A DNA stretch of 62,543 nucleotides from CAZPAV01 sp964584755 (GTDB taxonomy: Bacteria > Actinomycetota > Acidimicrobiia > Spongiisociales > UBA5794): NCBI GenBank assembly GCA_964584755.1, contig CAZPAV010000011.1, positions 1-62,543 of the forward strand. Reading direction: 5' to 3'. Position 1 is the first letter of the stretch. Every line of letters begins with the position of its first letter. Positions 42,260 through 49,964 of the stretch are shown piece by piece. The position numbers and the translations under genes were made by a program. The notes under the pieces are model-generated. The model ran no database searches and had not been told where the DNA came from. It saw only the letters and a program-made list of their open reading frames with translations.

Positions 42260-43680
42260 AGGAGGAGCGTCGCGGTGAGCAGGAAGCTGCCGAACCCCAC
42301 CGCGTCGGTGATCATCGTGAGGAAGATGTTCGAGGCGACCGCCGGATCCAGACCGAGGCGGCGGAGGAGGAGCGGGATCGTCGAACCGGCGAGCGCGGCG
42401 ACGAGGAACCCGACGATCATCGAGATGAAGATGATCACCCCCATCTGGAGGGGGGAGATGAGCGCCTCGTCGGGGCGGGTCCCGCCGAGCTGGAAGAGCG
42501 CGATCGTCCCGGCGACGAGGAGCGCCCCGAGGAGCGCGACGATGACCCCTCGGGCGATGCCGATGCCGAGCTCGCGGCGGACCGCGCGCGCTTCCCTGCC
42601 CGGCGGCAGCTCTCCCATCGCGATCGAGCGGATGGTGACCGCCACCGCCTGGGCGCCGCTGTTGCCGGAGAGGCCGGCGACGAGGGGCATGAAGGCGGCG
42701 AGGAGGGCGTAGCGGGCGAGGGTGGTCTCGAAGCGGGAGACGACGAACACGGTGATGAAGCCGGCGAGGAGGTTGAAGACGTTCCAGGGGAGGCGGCGTC
42801 GGACCGAGCGCCTGACCGGCGTGAAGACCGACTCCTCCTCGCCGGCACCGAACATCACGGCGAGATCCTCCCCGGCCTCGGCCCGGATCGCCTCGATCGC
42901 CTCGCCGAACTTCACCATCCCGAGGAGGGCGCCCTGCTCGTCGACGACCGGGATGGAGAGCAGGTGGTACCGGTGGATGAGCTCGGCGACCATCTCCCGG
43001 TCGGTTCCCGGGGTCACCGCGACGGGATCGTGGAGCATGACCTCGTCGAGTCCCTGTCCGGGGCGGGCGAAGACGAGCTCCCGGAAGGGCACCACCCCAC
43101 GGAGGCGCCCGAGATCGTCGACGGCGTAGACGTAGGTGAGGTTGGAGCCGAGCTCGTCGTGGATGCGGCGGAGGGCCTCGATCGCCTCACCGGCGGTCAT
43201 GCCCATGGGGAGGGCGGCGACGTCGGTGGTCATCATCCCGCCGGCGGTGTCCGCCTCGTAGACGAGGAGCCGCTCGATCTCGGCGGCCGTCTCCGGATCG
43301 AGACCGGCGAGGACCGCGGTGCGCTCCTCGGGCTCGAGGGCGCCGACGACGTCGGCGGCCTGATCGGGTTCCATGCCGGCGAGCAGGACGGCGGCCTGCG
43401 CCGGAGCGAGCTCCTCGAGCACGTCGGCGGCCGCCTCGGGCTTCATCTCGTCGAGGACGTCGCCCGCGTCGTCGACGGGCAGGCCGCTGAGGAGGTCGGC
43501 CGCCCCCTCCTCGTCGAGGGCCTCGAGGATGTCCGCCGCGTCCTCGGGATCGGCGACGGCCAGCTCCTCCCACTCCTCGTGGTGGGTGTCGAGGTACTCC
43601 TCGGCCGCCTCGGGACGGCGCCGGGCCAGCTCACGGAGCGAGAGCGTCATCCGGCGAGGGCGGGGCAGGCGGAGCCTCAT
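42256..43680 (-). CDS. mgtE: MgtE-type magnesium transporter
   Basis: 474-aa channel protein. An N-terminal MgtE_N superhelix (repeats such as DAADILEALDEEGAADLLSGLP) is followed by two CBS domains (about residues 140-260) that sense Mg2+. Five membrane helices follow, with the pore region MPLVAGLSGNSGAQAVAVTIRSIAMGEL. Ends with FGSFLLTATLLL. ATG 43680 is eight nt after TAGGCT; an internal ATG at 43650 is an alternative. Confidence 0.93.
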   Translation of the reverse strand: MRLRLPRPRRMTLSLRELARRRPEAAEEYLDTHHEEWEELAVADPEDAADILEALDEEGAADLLSGLPVDDAGDVLDEMKPEAAADVLEELAPAQAAVLLAGMEPDQAADVVGALEPEERTAVLAGLDPETAAEIERLLVYEADTAGGMMTTDVAALPMGMTAGEAIEALRRIHDELGSNLTYVYAVDDLGRLRGVVPFRELVFARPGQGLDEVMLHDPVAVTPGTDREMVAELIHRYHLLSIPVVDEQGALLGMVKFGEAIEAIRAEAGEDLAVMFGAGEEESVFTPVRRSVRRRLPWNVFNLLAGFITVFVVSRFETTLARYALLAAFMPLVAGLSGNSGAQAVAVTIRSIAMGELPPGREARAVRRELGIGIARGVIVALLGALLVAGTIALFQLGGTRPDEALISPLQMGVIIFISMIVGFLVAALAGSTIPLLLRRLGLDPAVASNIFLTMITDAVGFGSFLLTATLLL

Positions 43681-43688
43681 GGCGCCGC

Positions 43689-43694
43689 AGCCTA
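43689..43694 (-). promoter_or_regulatory. -10 box of mgtE
   Basis: TAGGCT on the minus strand, eight nt before the ATG. Confidence 0.45.
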
Positions 43695-43727
43695 TCGTCG
43701 CCACCCGGTCGAGGAGCGCCGACCCGG

Positions 43728-43766
43728 AAAAGACGGCAGGCCCCCAGGGGGGACGAGGGGCCTGCC
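43728..43766 (-). terminator. Rho-independent terminator of selD
   Basis: On the minus strand a 10-bp stem, GGCAGGCCCC with GGGGCCTGCC (43757-43766 and 43735-43744), is followed by GTCTTTT. It lies about 80 nt past the selD stop, is the best intrinsic terminator in the window, and also separates selD from mgtE. Confidence 0.75.
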
Positions 43767-43767
43767 G

Positions 43768-43786
43768 ATCGGGCCGAGGGCCCGAT
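43768..43786 (-). terminator. Second hairpin behind selD
   Basis: A perfect 8-bp stem ATCGGGCC/GGCCCGAT with a GAG triloop, two nt from the main terminator stem. The two hairpins stack in tandem in the selD 3' region. Confidence 0.4.
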
Positions 43787-43845
43787 GTCGACGGAATCCT
43801 ACGAAACGATCTGCCGACGGGAAGTCGGGAGACGCCCGGCGGGCG

Positions 43846-44904
43846 TCAACCGACGGTGATCCGCCCCCGGGGTCCGTCGGCGAAGGACCGCGCCACGACT
43901 CGTCCGACGACCCTCCCCTCGACTCCCTCCTCGGAGAGTGCCTCGAGGAGCGCCGCGCCCAACGGCGCGTCGACCGCCAGGAGCAGACCGCCGCTCGTCT
44001 GGGCGTCGGCGAGGATGAGGCGCATGGACTCGGGGACGGCCCCGAGGTCGTTGTGGGGCTCCACGGCGGCGAGGTTGCGGCGGGTGCCGCCGGGCACGGC
44101 ACCGGAGGCGACGAGCGCGGCGACACCGGGGAGGAGCGGCACCGCGGCGGCGTCGAGGTGGGCCGAGACGCCCGAGGCGGCGATCATCTCGGCGAGGTGG
44201 CCGAGGAGCCCGAACCCGGTGACGTCGGTGGCGGCCCGGACCCCGAGGCGACGGGCCGCCCGGGCCGCTCCCGCGTTGAGACGGGTCATCGCGTCCACCG
44301 CGGCGTCCCGTACCTCGGGGGGGCAGTCGCCGCGCTTGACGGCCGTGGCGACGATCCCGGTCCCGATGGGCTTCGTCAACACGAGGAGATCCCCGGGCCG
44401 CGCCGCCGCGTTCGTCATCACGTCGTCGGGATGGACGGTCCCGGTGACGGCGAAACCGTACTTCGGCTCGGCGTCGTCGATGGAGTGCCCGCCCACGAGG
44501 AGGCACCCCGCCTCGGTGAGGATCTCGCCGCCTCCGGCGACCACGTCGCCGAGGAGCTCGAGGGGGAGACGGTCGCGCGGCCAGGCGACGAGCTGGAGGG
44601 CGGTGAGGGGTACGCCGCCCATGGCGTACACGTCGGAGAGCGCGTTGGCGGCGGCGATGCGTCCCCAGTCGCGGGCGTCGTCGACGATGGGGGTGAAGAA
44701 GTCCACGGTCTGGACGAGGGCGAGGTCCTCGCTCAGGCGGTACACGCCCGCGTCGTCCCGTCCCGCGATCCCGACGAGGAGATCGGGGTGCTCGACGGGG
44801 GCGGAGGCGTGTACGCGGCGCAGGACCTGCGCCAGCTCGTCAGGGCCGAGCTTGCACGCTCAACCGGCGCCGTGCGAGAACGTGGTGAGCCGATGGAGGG
44901 ACAT
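43846..44904 (-). CDS. selD: SelD, selenophosphate synthetase, probably selenocysteine-containing
   Basis: 352-aa reading frame with one in-frame TGA at codon 15 (44860-44862). The N-terminus reads HGAG-(UGA)-ACKLGPDEL, where other SelD proteins have Cys or Sec in G-(C/U)-x-C-K; the UGA falls exactly on the catalytic residue. The conserved Lys follows. Downstream are DDAGVYRL, TVDFFTPIVDDARDWGRIAAANALSDVYAMGG and a C-terminal AIR-synthase-like domain. SelD makes selenophosphate from selenide and ATP. A start after the UGA (Met at 44745) would drop the active site. TAGCCT lies six nt before the ATG, and a SECIS-like hairpin follows the UGA. Confidence 0.88.
44817..44862 (-). promoter_or_regulatory. 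SECIS-like element after the selD UGA
   Basis: Twenty-six nt after the UGA (44860-44862) is a perfect 7-bp stem GGCGCAG/CTGCGCC with a GUC apical loop (loop at 44824-44826). Distance and small G/U loop fit bacterial SECIS elements, which are read by SelB within coding sequence. Confidence 0.6.
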
Positions 44905-44910
44905 GGCGCC

Positions 44911-44916
44911 AGGCTA
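44911..44916 (-). promoter_or_regulatory. -10 box of selD
   Basis: TAGCCT on the minus strand six nt before the ATG at 44904; supports translation starting upstream of the UGA. Confidence 0.55.
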
Positions 44917-44967
44917 CCGGGATGGCCGCCGTTGCCCGGCGTGCGACCGTCGGGCGCGGGTGGGGGC

Positions 44968-44973
44968 TACGCT
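44968..44973 (+). promoter_or_regulatory. -10 box of the thin ferredoxin gene
   Basis: TACGCT seven nt before the ATG at 44981; leaderless pattern. Confidence 0.5.
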
Positions 44974-44980
44974 GACCGTC

Positions 44981-45430
44981 ATGTCCGATCCGGTCGTCAC
45001 CACGCGGCTCGCCGCCGCCGCCGGCGCCCTCGGCGTGGGCGGGCTTCGTCACCACGTGTTCGTCTGCGCCCAGCAGGCGACCCCACGTTGCGCCACCCGG
45101 GAGGAGAGCGTCGCGACGTGGCGTCACCTCAAGCGGCGTCTCAAGGAGCTCGATCTCGCCTCGGCGCCGGCTCCCTGGCGAGGGGAGGACCTCGACGCCC
45201 CACCTCCGCCGCCACCGCCGGAGGCGGTACCCGGGACCGTCCTCCGCTCCAAGGTCGACTGCTTCCGCATCTGTGAGCGGGGTCCCATCGTCGTCGTGTA
45301 CCCGGAGGGCGTCTGGTACCACTCGGTGACGCCGGAGCTGATGGAGCGGATCATCCAGGAGCACCTCCTCGGCGGTCGACCGGTGGCGGAGTTCCGCTTC
45401 GCCGTCGACGCGCTCGACACCTCCCGGTAG
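44981..45430 (+). CDS. Thioredoxin-like [2Fe-2S] ferredoxin
   Basis: 149-aa protein of the thin ferredoxin family (COG3411 type). Four cysteines occur as HVFVCAQQATPRCATREES and SKVDCFRICERGPIVVVYPEGVWYHSVTPELMERIIQEHLLGG, the usual order for a [2Fe-2S] cluster in a thioredoxin fold, with a Pro-rich linker (PPPPPPPEA) between. It is divergent from selD. The redox partner is unknown. Confidence 0.82.
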   Translation: MSDPVVTTRLAAAAGALGVGGLRHHVFVCAQQATPRCATREESVATWRHLKRRLKELDLASAPAPWRGEDLDAPPPPPPPEAVPGTVLRSKVDCFRICERGPIVVVYPEGVWYHSVTPELMERIIQEHLLGGRPVAEFRFAVDALDTSR

Positions 45431-45439
45431 AGGCCGGCG

Positions 45440-46366
45440 GTGGCGCGATCCAGGCGGGGACTCGGCGTCGTGGCCCTCGGATGGCTGGCCTGGCGGACGC
45501 TCGGGCCGGATCTCCATCCGCGGTATCGGGGGGTGCAACGACGTCCGCTGCGCGTTCCGGGTCGGTCGGTCTTCGTCGGCGAGCGGGAGTTCTTCCTGCG
45601 GGAGGCGGGACCGGCCGAGGCCCCGCCACTCGTCCTCGTCCACGGATGGGGGTTCGACGGGGAGATGACGTTCCACCGGGTCCTGCCGGCGCTGGCGGAG
45701 CGGTTCCGCGTCATCGTCCCCGATCAGCGAGGGCACGGGAAGAGCGATCGGGTCCGCGGTGCCTACGAGGTGGAGGACCTCGCCGACGACCTCGCCGGGA
45801 TCCTCGATGCCGCCGGCATCACCGAGAGGGTCGGGATGTTCGGGTACTCCCTCGGCGGCATGGTCGCCCAGGCGTTCGCCCATCGCTACCCGGGCCGGGT
45901 GGCACGGCTCGTCCTCGGCGCCACCGCGGCGTATCCCGTCGATCGGTACCGCGCACCGGCCCGCCTCGGGCTGTGGCTGGCACGCGGGTTCGCCCGGCTC
46001 AGCACCCGTGAGTCCTCCGCCTTCACGTACCGGTACCTGATCGGCTCGGGGGCGGTCGCGCCGTCGGCCGGACGATGGCTCTGGGAGGCGCTGCTGGCGC
46101 GGGATCCCACCCTCTCCTTCGAGGCGGGCGCGGCCGTGCATCGCTTCGATGCCCGGCCCTGGCTCGGTGAGCTCGGCATGCCCGTCATGGTCGTCATCCC
46201 CACCGGGGACCACGTCGTCGCGGTGCGTAGCCAGCGGCGACTCGCCGCGCTCCTCCCGGACCCCCGCGTCGTGGAGATCGTGGGGGCGGGACACGAGTCG
46301 ATCCTGTCACGGCCCGAGGAGTACGTGGCCGCGCTCCGTGTCTTCCTCGAGGGGGAGTGGGAGTGA
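45440..46366 (+). CDS. Alpha/beta hydrolase
   Basis: 308-aa hydrolase-fold protein. Oxyanion-side HG motif LVLVHGWGFDGEMTF, nucleophile elbow GYSLGGMVAQ (Ser), acid near VVIPTGDHVVA and His in GAGHESILSRPEEY. The N-terminal 40 residues include a hydrophobic patch that may tether it to the membrane. The substrate cannot be inferred; the genes after it concern acyl-CoA metabolism. GTG start nine nt after the ferredoxin stop. Confidence 0.85.
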   Translation: MARSRRGLGVVALGWLAWRTLGPDLHPRYRGVQRRPLRVPGRSVFVGEREFFLREAGPAEAPPLVLVHGWGFDGEMTFHRVLPALAERFRVIVPDQRGHGKSDRVRGAYEVEDLADDLAGILDAAGITERVGMFGYSLGGMVAQAFAHRYPGRVARLVLGATAAYPVDRYRAPARLGLWLARGFARLSTRESSAFTYRYLIGSGAVAPSAGRWLWEALLARDPTLSFEAGAAVHRFDARPWLGELGMPVMVVIPTGDHVVAVRSQRRLAALLPDPRVVEIVGAGHESILSRPEEYVAALRVFLEGEWE

Positions 46367-46974
46367 GCGACGGACGCGTCCGTCGGGAGACGCTCGACGG
46401 GGTGGCCGTGGTGACGATCGATCGCCCGCGCCGGCGCAACGCGCTCACCGGTCGCCTCATCGGCGAGCTGCGCGCCCGCCTCGCCGCCGCCGAGGCCGAT
46501 CCCGACGTCCTGGGGATCGTCCTCACCGGCGCGGGAGGGGTCTTCTGCTCCGGACAGGACCTCACCGAGCGCCGCGTACCCCCCGGCGGACACCCGCCGG
46601 ATCTCGCCGCCACCCTCGCCGCCGGTTTCGATCCCCTCGTCCGCGGCATCCGGGACGCGGCGAAGCCGGTCGTCGCCGCGGTGGAGGGCGCCGCCGCGGG
46701 AGCGGGCGCGAACCTCGCCCTGGCGGCGCACGTCGTGGTGGCCGCCGCCGGGGCGGTCTTCGTCGAGGGGTTCGTGCGGGTCGGGCTGATGCCCGACACG
46801 GGCGGGACCTGGTTCCTGCCGCGGGCGCTGGGCCGCGCCCGGGCCTTCGGGGTCGCCCTCACCGGCGAGCCCGTCGACGCCGAGACGGCGGCGCGCTGGG
46901 GCCTCGTGGCGCGGGTCGTGCCGCGGGAGCGGCTGCTGGCGGCGGCCTGCGACGTCGCTCGCGCCCTGGCCTGA
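46363..46974 (+). CDS. Short enoyl-CoA hydratase-like protein lacking the C-terminal helices
   Basis: 203-aa crotonase-fold protein, about 55 residues shorter than usual. Motifs VVTIDRPRRRNALTG, GVFCSGQDLTERR and AAVEGAAAGAGANLALAAHVVVAA are present, with an Asp in VGLMPDTGGTWFLPRALG where Glu is common. The frame stops at DVARALA, before the C-terminal helices that usually aid trimerisation, and no continuation fits in the 29 nt before the next gene. A natural short form or a truncated gene. Overlaps the hydrolase stop by 4 nt. Confidence 0.78.
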   Translation: MSDGRVRRETLDGVAVVTIDRPRRRNALTGRLIGELRARLAAAEADPDVLGIVLTGAGGVFCSGQDLTERRVPPGGHPPDLAATLAAGFDPLVRGIRDAAKPVVAAVEGAAAGAGANLALAAHVVVAAAGAVFVEGFVRVGLMPDTGGTWFLPRALGRARAFGVALTGEPVDAETAARWGLVARVVPRERLLAAACDVARALA

Positions 46975-46991
46975 GCCGGTCCCGCACCGGG

Positions 46992-46997
46992 TACCCT
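46992..46997 (+). promoter_or_regulatory. -10 box of the acyl-CoA dehydrogenase gene
   Basis: TACCCT six nt before the ATG; leaderless pattern. Confidence 0.5.
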
Positions 46998-47003
46998 GTC
47001 GCC

Positions 47004-48155
47004 ATGGACTTCGGCTTCACCGACGCCCAGCTCCTGTTCCAGCGCACCGCTCGCGAGTTCGCGCGCCAGGAGCTGGCGCCGCACACCCGGGAGTGGGACC
47101 GCGCCGAGGAGATGGATCCCGGGATCCTCGACCGGCTCGCCACGGTGGGGTTCCTCGGGTTGACCCTCCCCGAGGAGTACGGGGGAACGCCCTGCGACAA
47201 CGTGGCGTACTGCCTCGTGCTCGAGGAGCTCGGGGTCGTGGACTCGGCGGTGCGCGGCGTCATCTCGGTGAACGTGGGCCTCGTCGGCAAGACGATCGCC
47301 GTCTGGGGAACCGAGGAGCAGCGGCGACGGTTCCTCCCGCCGCTGTGCGCGGGGAGGGCGATCGGATGCTTCGCGCTCACCGAGCCCGGAAGCGGGTCGG
47401 ACCCGGCCTCGCTCGTCACCACCGCCCGCCGCGACGGGGAGGAGTGGGTCCTCAACGGAACGAAGATGTTCATCACGAACGGGATGCGGGCCGGAGTGGC
47501 GCTCGTCTTCGCCCGCACCGGGGAGGCCGGGCCCAAGGGGATCACCGCCTTCCTCGTCCCCACCGACCGGCCCGGCCTCACGAGGACGAGGATCACCGGG
47601 AAGCTCGGGCTCCGGGCGCAGGACACCGCCGAGTTGACGTTCCAGGACGTCCGGGTCTCCGACGCCCTTCGGCTCGGTGGGGAGGGGGAGGGGCTCCGGG
47701 TCGCCCTCTCCGCCCTCAACCGGGGGCGGATGTCGGTGGCCGCAGGATGCGTCGGGATCGCCCGCGGCGCCCTCGAGGCGTCCCTCCGCTACGCCCGGGA
47801 ACGCCGTCAGTTCGGGAAGGTGATCGCCGGCCACCAACTCGTCCAGGAGCATCTCGCGCAGATGGCCGTCGACGTGGAGGCGGCGCGGCTCCTCACCCTC
47901 CTCGTCGCCGACATGTTCGATCGGGGCCGGGAGGTGACGATCGAGTCGTCGATCGCCAAGTACCACGCCAGCGAGGCGGCGGTCCGGGCGGCGAACGCCG
48001 CCATCCAGGTCCACGGCGGGTACGGGTTCGTCGACGAGTACCCGGTGGCGAAGTACCTGCGCGACGCGCGGGTCATGACCCTCTACGAGGGTACGAGCGA
48101 GATCCAGAAGCTCATCATCGGTCGGTACCTGACCGGGGTGGGCGCGTTCGCCTGA
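47004..48155 (+). CDS. Acyl-CoA dehydrogenase
   Basis: 383-aa flavoenzyme of normal length. Signatures are GCFALTEPGSGSDPASLVTTA, WVLNGTKMFITNG and the C-terminal QVHGGYGFVDEYPVAKYLRDARVMTLYEGTSEIQKLIIGRYL, where the Glu of YEGTSE is the catalytic base. It oxidises acyl-CoA to enoyl-CoA with electrons to ETF; the etfBA genes in the sulfur operon are probably not its partner. A hydroxyacyl-CoA dehydrogenase gene follows after 10 nt. Confidence 0.94.
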   Translation: MDFGFTDAQLLFQRTAREFARQELAPHTREWDRAEEMDPGILDRLATVGFLGLTLPEEYGGTPCDNVAYCLVLEELGVVDSAVRGVISVNVGLVGKTIAVWGTEEQRRRFLPPLCAGRAIGCFALTEPGSGSDPASLVTTARRDGEEWVLNGTKMFITNGMRAGVALVFARTGEAGPKGITAFLVPTDRPGLTRTRITGKLGLRAQDTAELTFQDVRVSDALRLGGEGEGLRVALSALNRGRMSVAAGCVGIARGALEASLRYARERRQFGKVIAGHQLVQEHLAQMAVDVEAARLLTLLVADMFDRGREVTIESSIAKYHASEAAVRAANAAIQVHGGYGFVDEYPVAKYLRDARVMTLYEGTSEIQKLIIGRYLTGVGAFA

Positions 48156-48165
48156 GGAGGTCGGG

Positions 48166-49005
48166 ATGGTCGAGGTGGGGATCGTGGGCGGTGGGGTCAT
48201 GGGGGTGGGCATCGCCCACCGGTTCGCGGCGCACGGGGTGCGGGTCCATCTCGCCGATCTCGACCGCGAGCACGCCGAGGCCTCCGTGGCGCGGGTCGTC
48301 GCCACGCTCCGCCGCGCCGTGAGTCGGGGGAAGCTCACCGCCGCCGTCGCCGATGCCGCGGCGGAGCGACTCGTCCCGGTCTCCGGGGTCGACACGTTGC
48401 CGGACGGTCTGGACCTGATCGTGGAGGCCGTCGTCGAGGATCCGGACGTCAAGCGACGGATCCTCGTGGCGGCCGAGCGCCGCGAACCCGACGTCCTCGC
48501 CTCGAACACGTCGAGCATCTCCATCGACGCCCTCGCCGAGCCGCTCGGCGATCCCGGGCGCTTCGCCGGCATGCATTTCTTCAACCCGGTGTGGGCGATG
48601 GACCTCGTCGAGGTCATCCGCGGCACGGCGACGGCGGAGGACACGATCGATCGCATCCGGGGGTTCGTCGAGCTCCTCGGGATGGAGGCGGCCGTCGTCA
48701 ACGACGCCCCCGGTTTCGCCTCCTCGCGACTGGGGGTCCTCCTCGGCCTCGAGGCGATCCGCATGGTCGAGGAGGGGGTCGCCGAGCCGGCGGACATCGA
48801 TCGCGCCATGGAGCTCGGGTACGGCCACCCCATGGGACCGTTGCGGACCGGCGACCTCGTCGGGCTGGACGTCAGGCTCGCCATCGCCGAGCACCTCGCC
48901 GGCGTCTACGGCGAGCGGTTCGCCCCGCCGGAGCTCCTCCGCCGCATGGTCGCCGAGGGTCGGCTGGGGAGGAAGACGGGACGCGGCTTCTACGAGTGGG
49001 AGTGA
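48166..49005 (+). CDS. 3-hydroxyacyl-CoA (3-hydroxybutyryl-CoA) dehydrogenase
   Basis: 279-aa enzyme. NAD-binding GIVGGGVMGVGIAHRFAAHGVRVHLAD; catalytic region LASNTSSISIDALAEPLGDPGRFAGMHFFNPVWAMDLVEVI with the active-site His; C-terminal domain VNDAPGFASSRLGVLLGLEAIRMVEEGVA...ELGYGHPMGPLRTGDLVGLD. Length matches single-domain FadB2/Hbd proteins. With the two genes before it, it supports short-chain acyl-CoA oxidation or synthesis. Confidence 0.93.
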   Translation: MVEVGIVGGGVMGVGIAHRFAAHGVRVHLADLDREHAEASVARVVATLRRAVSRGKLTAAVADAAAERLVPVSGVDTLPDGLDLIVEAVVEDPDVKRRILVAAERREPDVLASNTSSISIDALAEPLGDPGRFAGMHFFNPVWAMDLVEVIRGTATAEDTIDRIRGFVELLGMEAAVVNDAPGFASSRLGVLLGLEAIRMVEEGVAEPADIDRAMELGYGHPMGPLRTGDLVGLDVRLAIAEHLAGVYGERFAPPELLRRMVAEGRLGRKTGRGFYEWE

Positions 49006-49017
49006 CCGGGGTCCCCC

Positions 49018-49770
49018 TCATCCGGTGAGGAACTCCCGGAGGACCCGGGCGAGGGCCCGGGGGGCATCGAGGACCACGTTGTGGCCGGCATGGGGGATCA
49101 CGCGGAGCTCTCCCCGCGGCGCGGCACGTGCCAGCGTCTCGGCATGGCGCACGTAGGTGGCGTCCCGGGCGCCGGCCACGGCGAGCAGCGGTGGCACCAG
49201 TCCGCGGACGCGACCCCCTACGTGAGGCTGGGCCGCCACGCCGTAGCCGCGCAGCGCCGCGGCGAGGCCCTCCGGACGGTTCTCGGACCGTATCCGCCGA
49301 TCGGCCGCCCGCACGGCCCGGGGAAGATGAGCGGTGGCGGTCGGGGGCGTCCCGAGCCACCGATCGAGGAAGGCGTCGAGGCCCTCCGCCTCGATGCGGG
49401 CGGCGAGGCGCTCGTCGCGGCGGCGCCGCGCCGTGCGGTCGACCGCCTCGGCGATCCCCGCCGAGGCGGAGACGAGCACGAGGCGGGTGACGAGCCCCGG
49501 GTGGGCGAGCGCGACGAGGAGGGCGATGCGTCCGCCCTGGGAGTAGCCGAGCAGCGGGGCGGGTCCCGTGGCTCGCAACACGGCGGCCACCGACGCGACG
49601 GCGGTGTCCACGGTGATCGGGGTGACCCGGGTCGCGCCGTGCCCGGGGAGGTCGGGTGCGACGACCTCCCGCTGGAGAACGCCGGCGAGAGGGCCGAACT
49701 GGGCCCCCGTGAGCGTGAAGCCGTGGAGCGCGACGAGCGTGGGGCCGGCGCCGAGACGGCGCACCGCCAC
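49018..49770 (-). CDS. Alpha/beta hydrolase, MenH-like
   Basis: 250-aa hydrolase. Motifs are LVALHGFTLTGAQFGPLAGVL (HGF oxyanion), nucleophile GYSQGGRIALLVALAHPG, acid near AVAGARDATY and His in IPHAGHNVVLDAP. The GF-(T)-GYSQGGR pattern is that of MenH, which forms SHCHC in menaquinone synthesis; no other men gene is nearby, so the name is withheld. It may form a unit with the microprotein gene upstream. Confidence 0.82.
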   Translation of the reverse strand: MAVRRLGAGPTLVALHGFTLTGAQFGPLAGVLQREVVAPDLPGHGATRVTPITVDTAVASVAAVLRATGPAPLLGYSQGGRIALLVALAHPGLVTRLVLVSASAGIAEAVDRTARRRRDERLAARIEAEGLDAFLDRWLGTPPTATAHLPRAVRAADRRIRSENRPEGLAAALRGYGVAAQPHVGGRVRGLVPPLLAVAGARDATYVRHAETLARAAPRGELRVIPHAGHNVVLDAPRALARVLREFLTG

Positions 49771-49786
49771 GAGGCCGTGCCGGGTC

Positions 49787-49885
49787 TCAAGCGGTCGAGT
49801 CGCCTGCCGCCTCCGAGGTCAGGACCTTGTACGCGACGGCGGCGATCGCCGCCACGACGAGGAGGAACAGGAGCTTCTTGATCAT
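49787..49885 (-). CDS. DLW-39-like single-pass microprotein
   Basis: 32-aa protein: a short basic start, one membrane helix (LLFLLVVAAIAAVAYKVL) and a small polar tail. It resembles the actinobacterial DLW-39 microprotein family. TACGCT six nt before the ATG gives it its own leaderless promoter. Function unknown. Confidence 0.6.
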   Translation of the reverse strand: MIKKLLFLLVVAAIAAVAYKVLTSEAAGDSTA

Positions 49886-49891
49886 GCGCCC

Positions 49892-49897
49892 AGCGTA
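49892..49897 (-). promoter_or_regulatory. -10 box of the microprotein gene
   Basis: TACGCT on the minus strand six nt before the ATG at 49885. Confidence 0.5.
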
Positions 49898-49951
49898 CCG
49901 TCGTGGCGGCCGTCCCGGTCTCCCTCTCGGGAACACCGACGCGGGAGGGGG

Positions 49952-49957
49952 TACGCT
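49952..49957 (+). promoter_or_regulatory. -10 box of ctaA
   Basis: TACGCT seven nt before the ATG at 49965; selects this ATG over upstream in-frame starts. Confidence 0.5.
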
Positions 49958-49964
49958 CTGGCCC

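Noticed and set aside
43680..43850. tRNA-Sec gene in the hairpin-rich region behind selD
   Set aside because: The sequence folds as two terminator-type hairpins; no acceptor stem, TCA anticodon loop or TTC arm could be found.
43846..44745. SelD starting at the Met at 44745
   Set aside because: Would remove the conserved glycine-rich N-terminus and catalytic residue; the upstream ATG with UGA read as Sec restores them.
46194..48884. 896-codon minus-strand frame opposite the acyl-CoA genes
   Set aside because: Longest frame in the region but purely compositional; sense genes are unambiguous.
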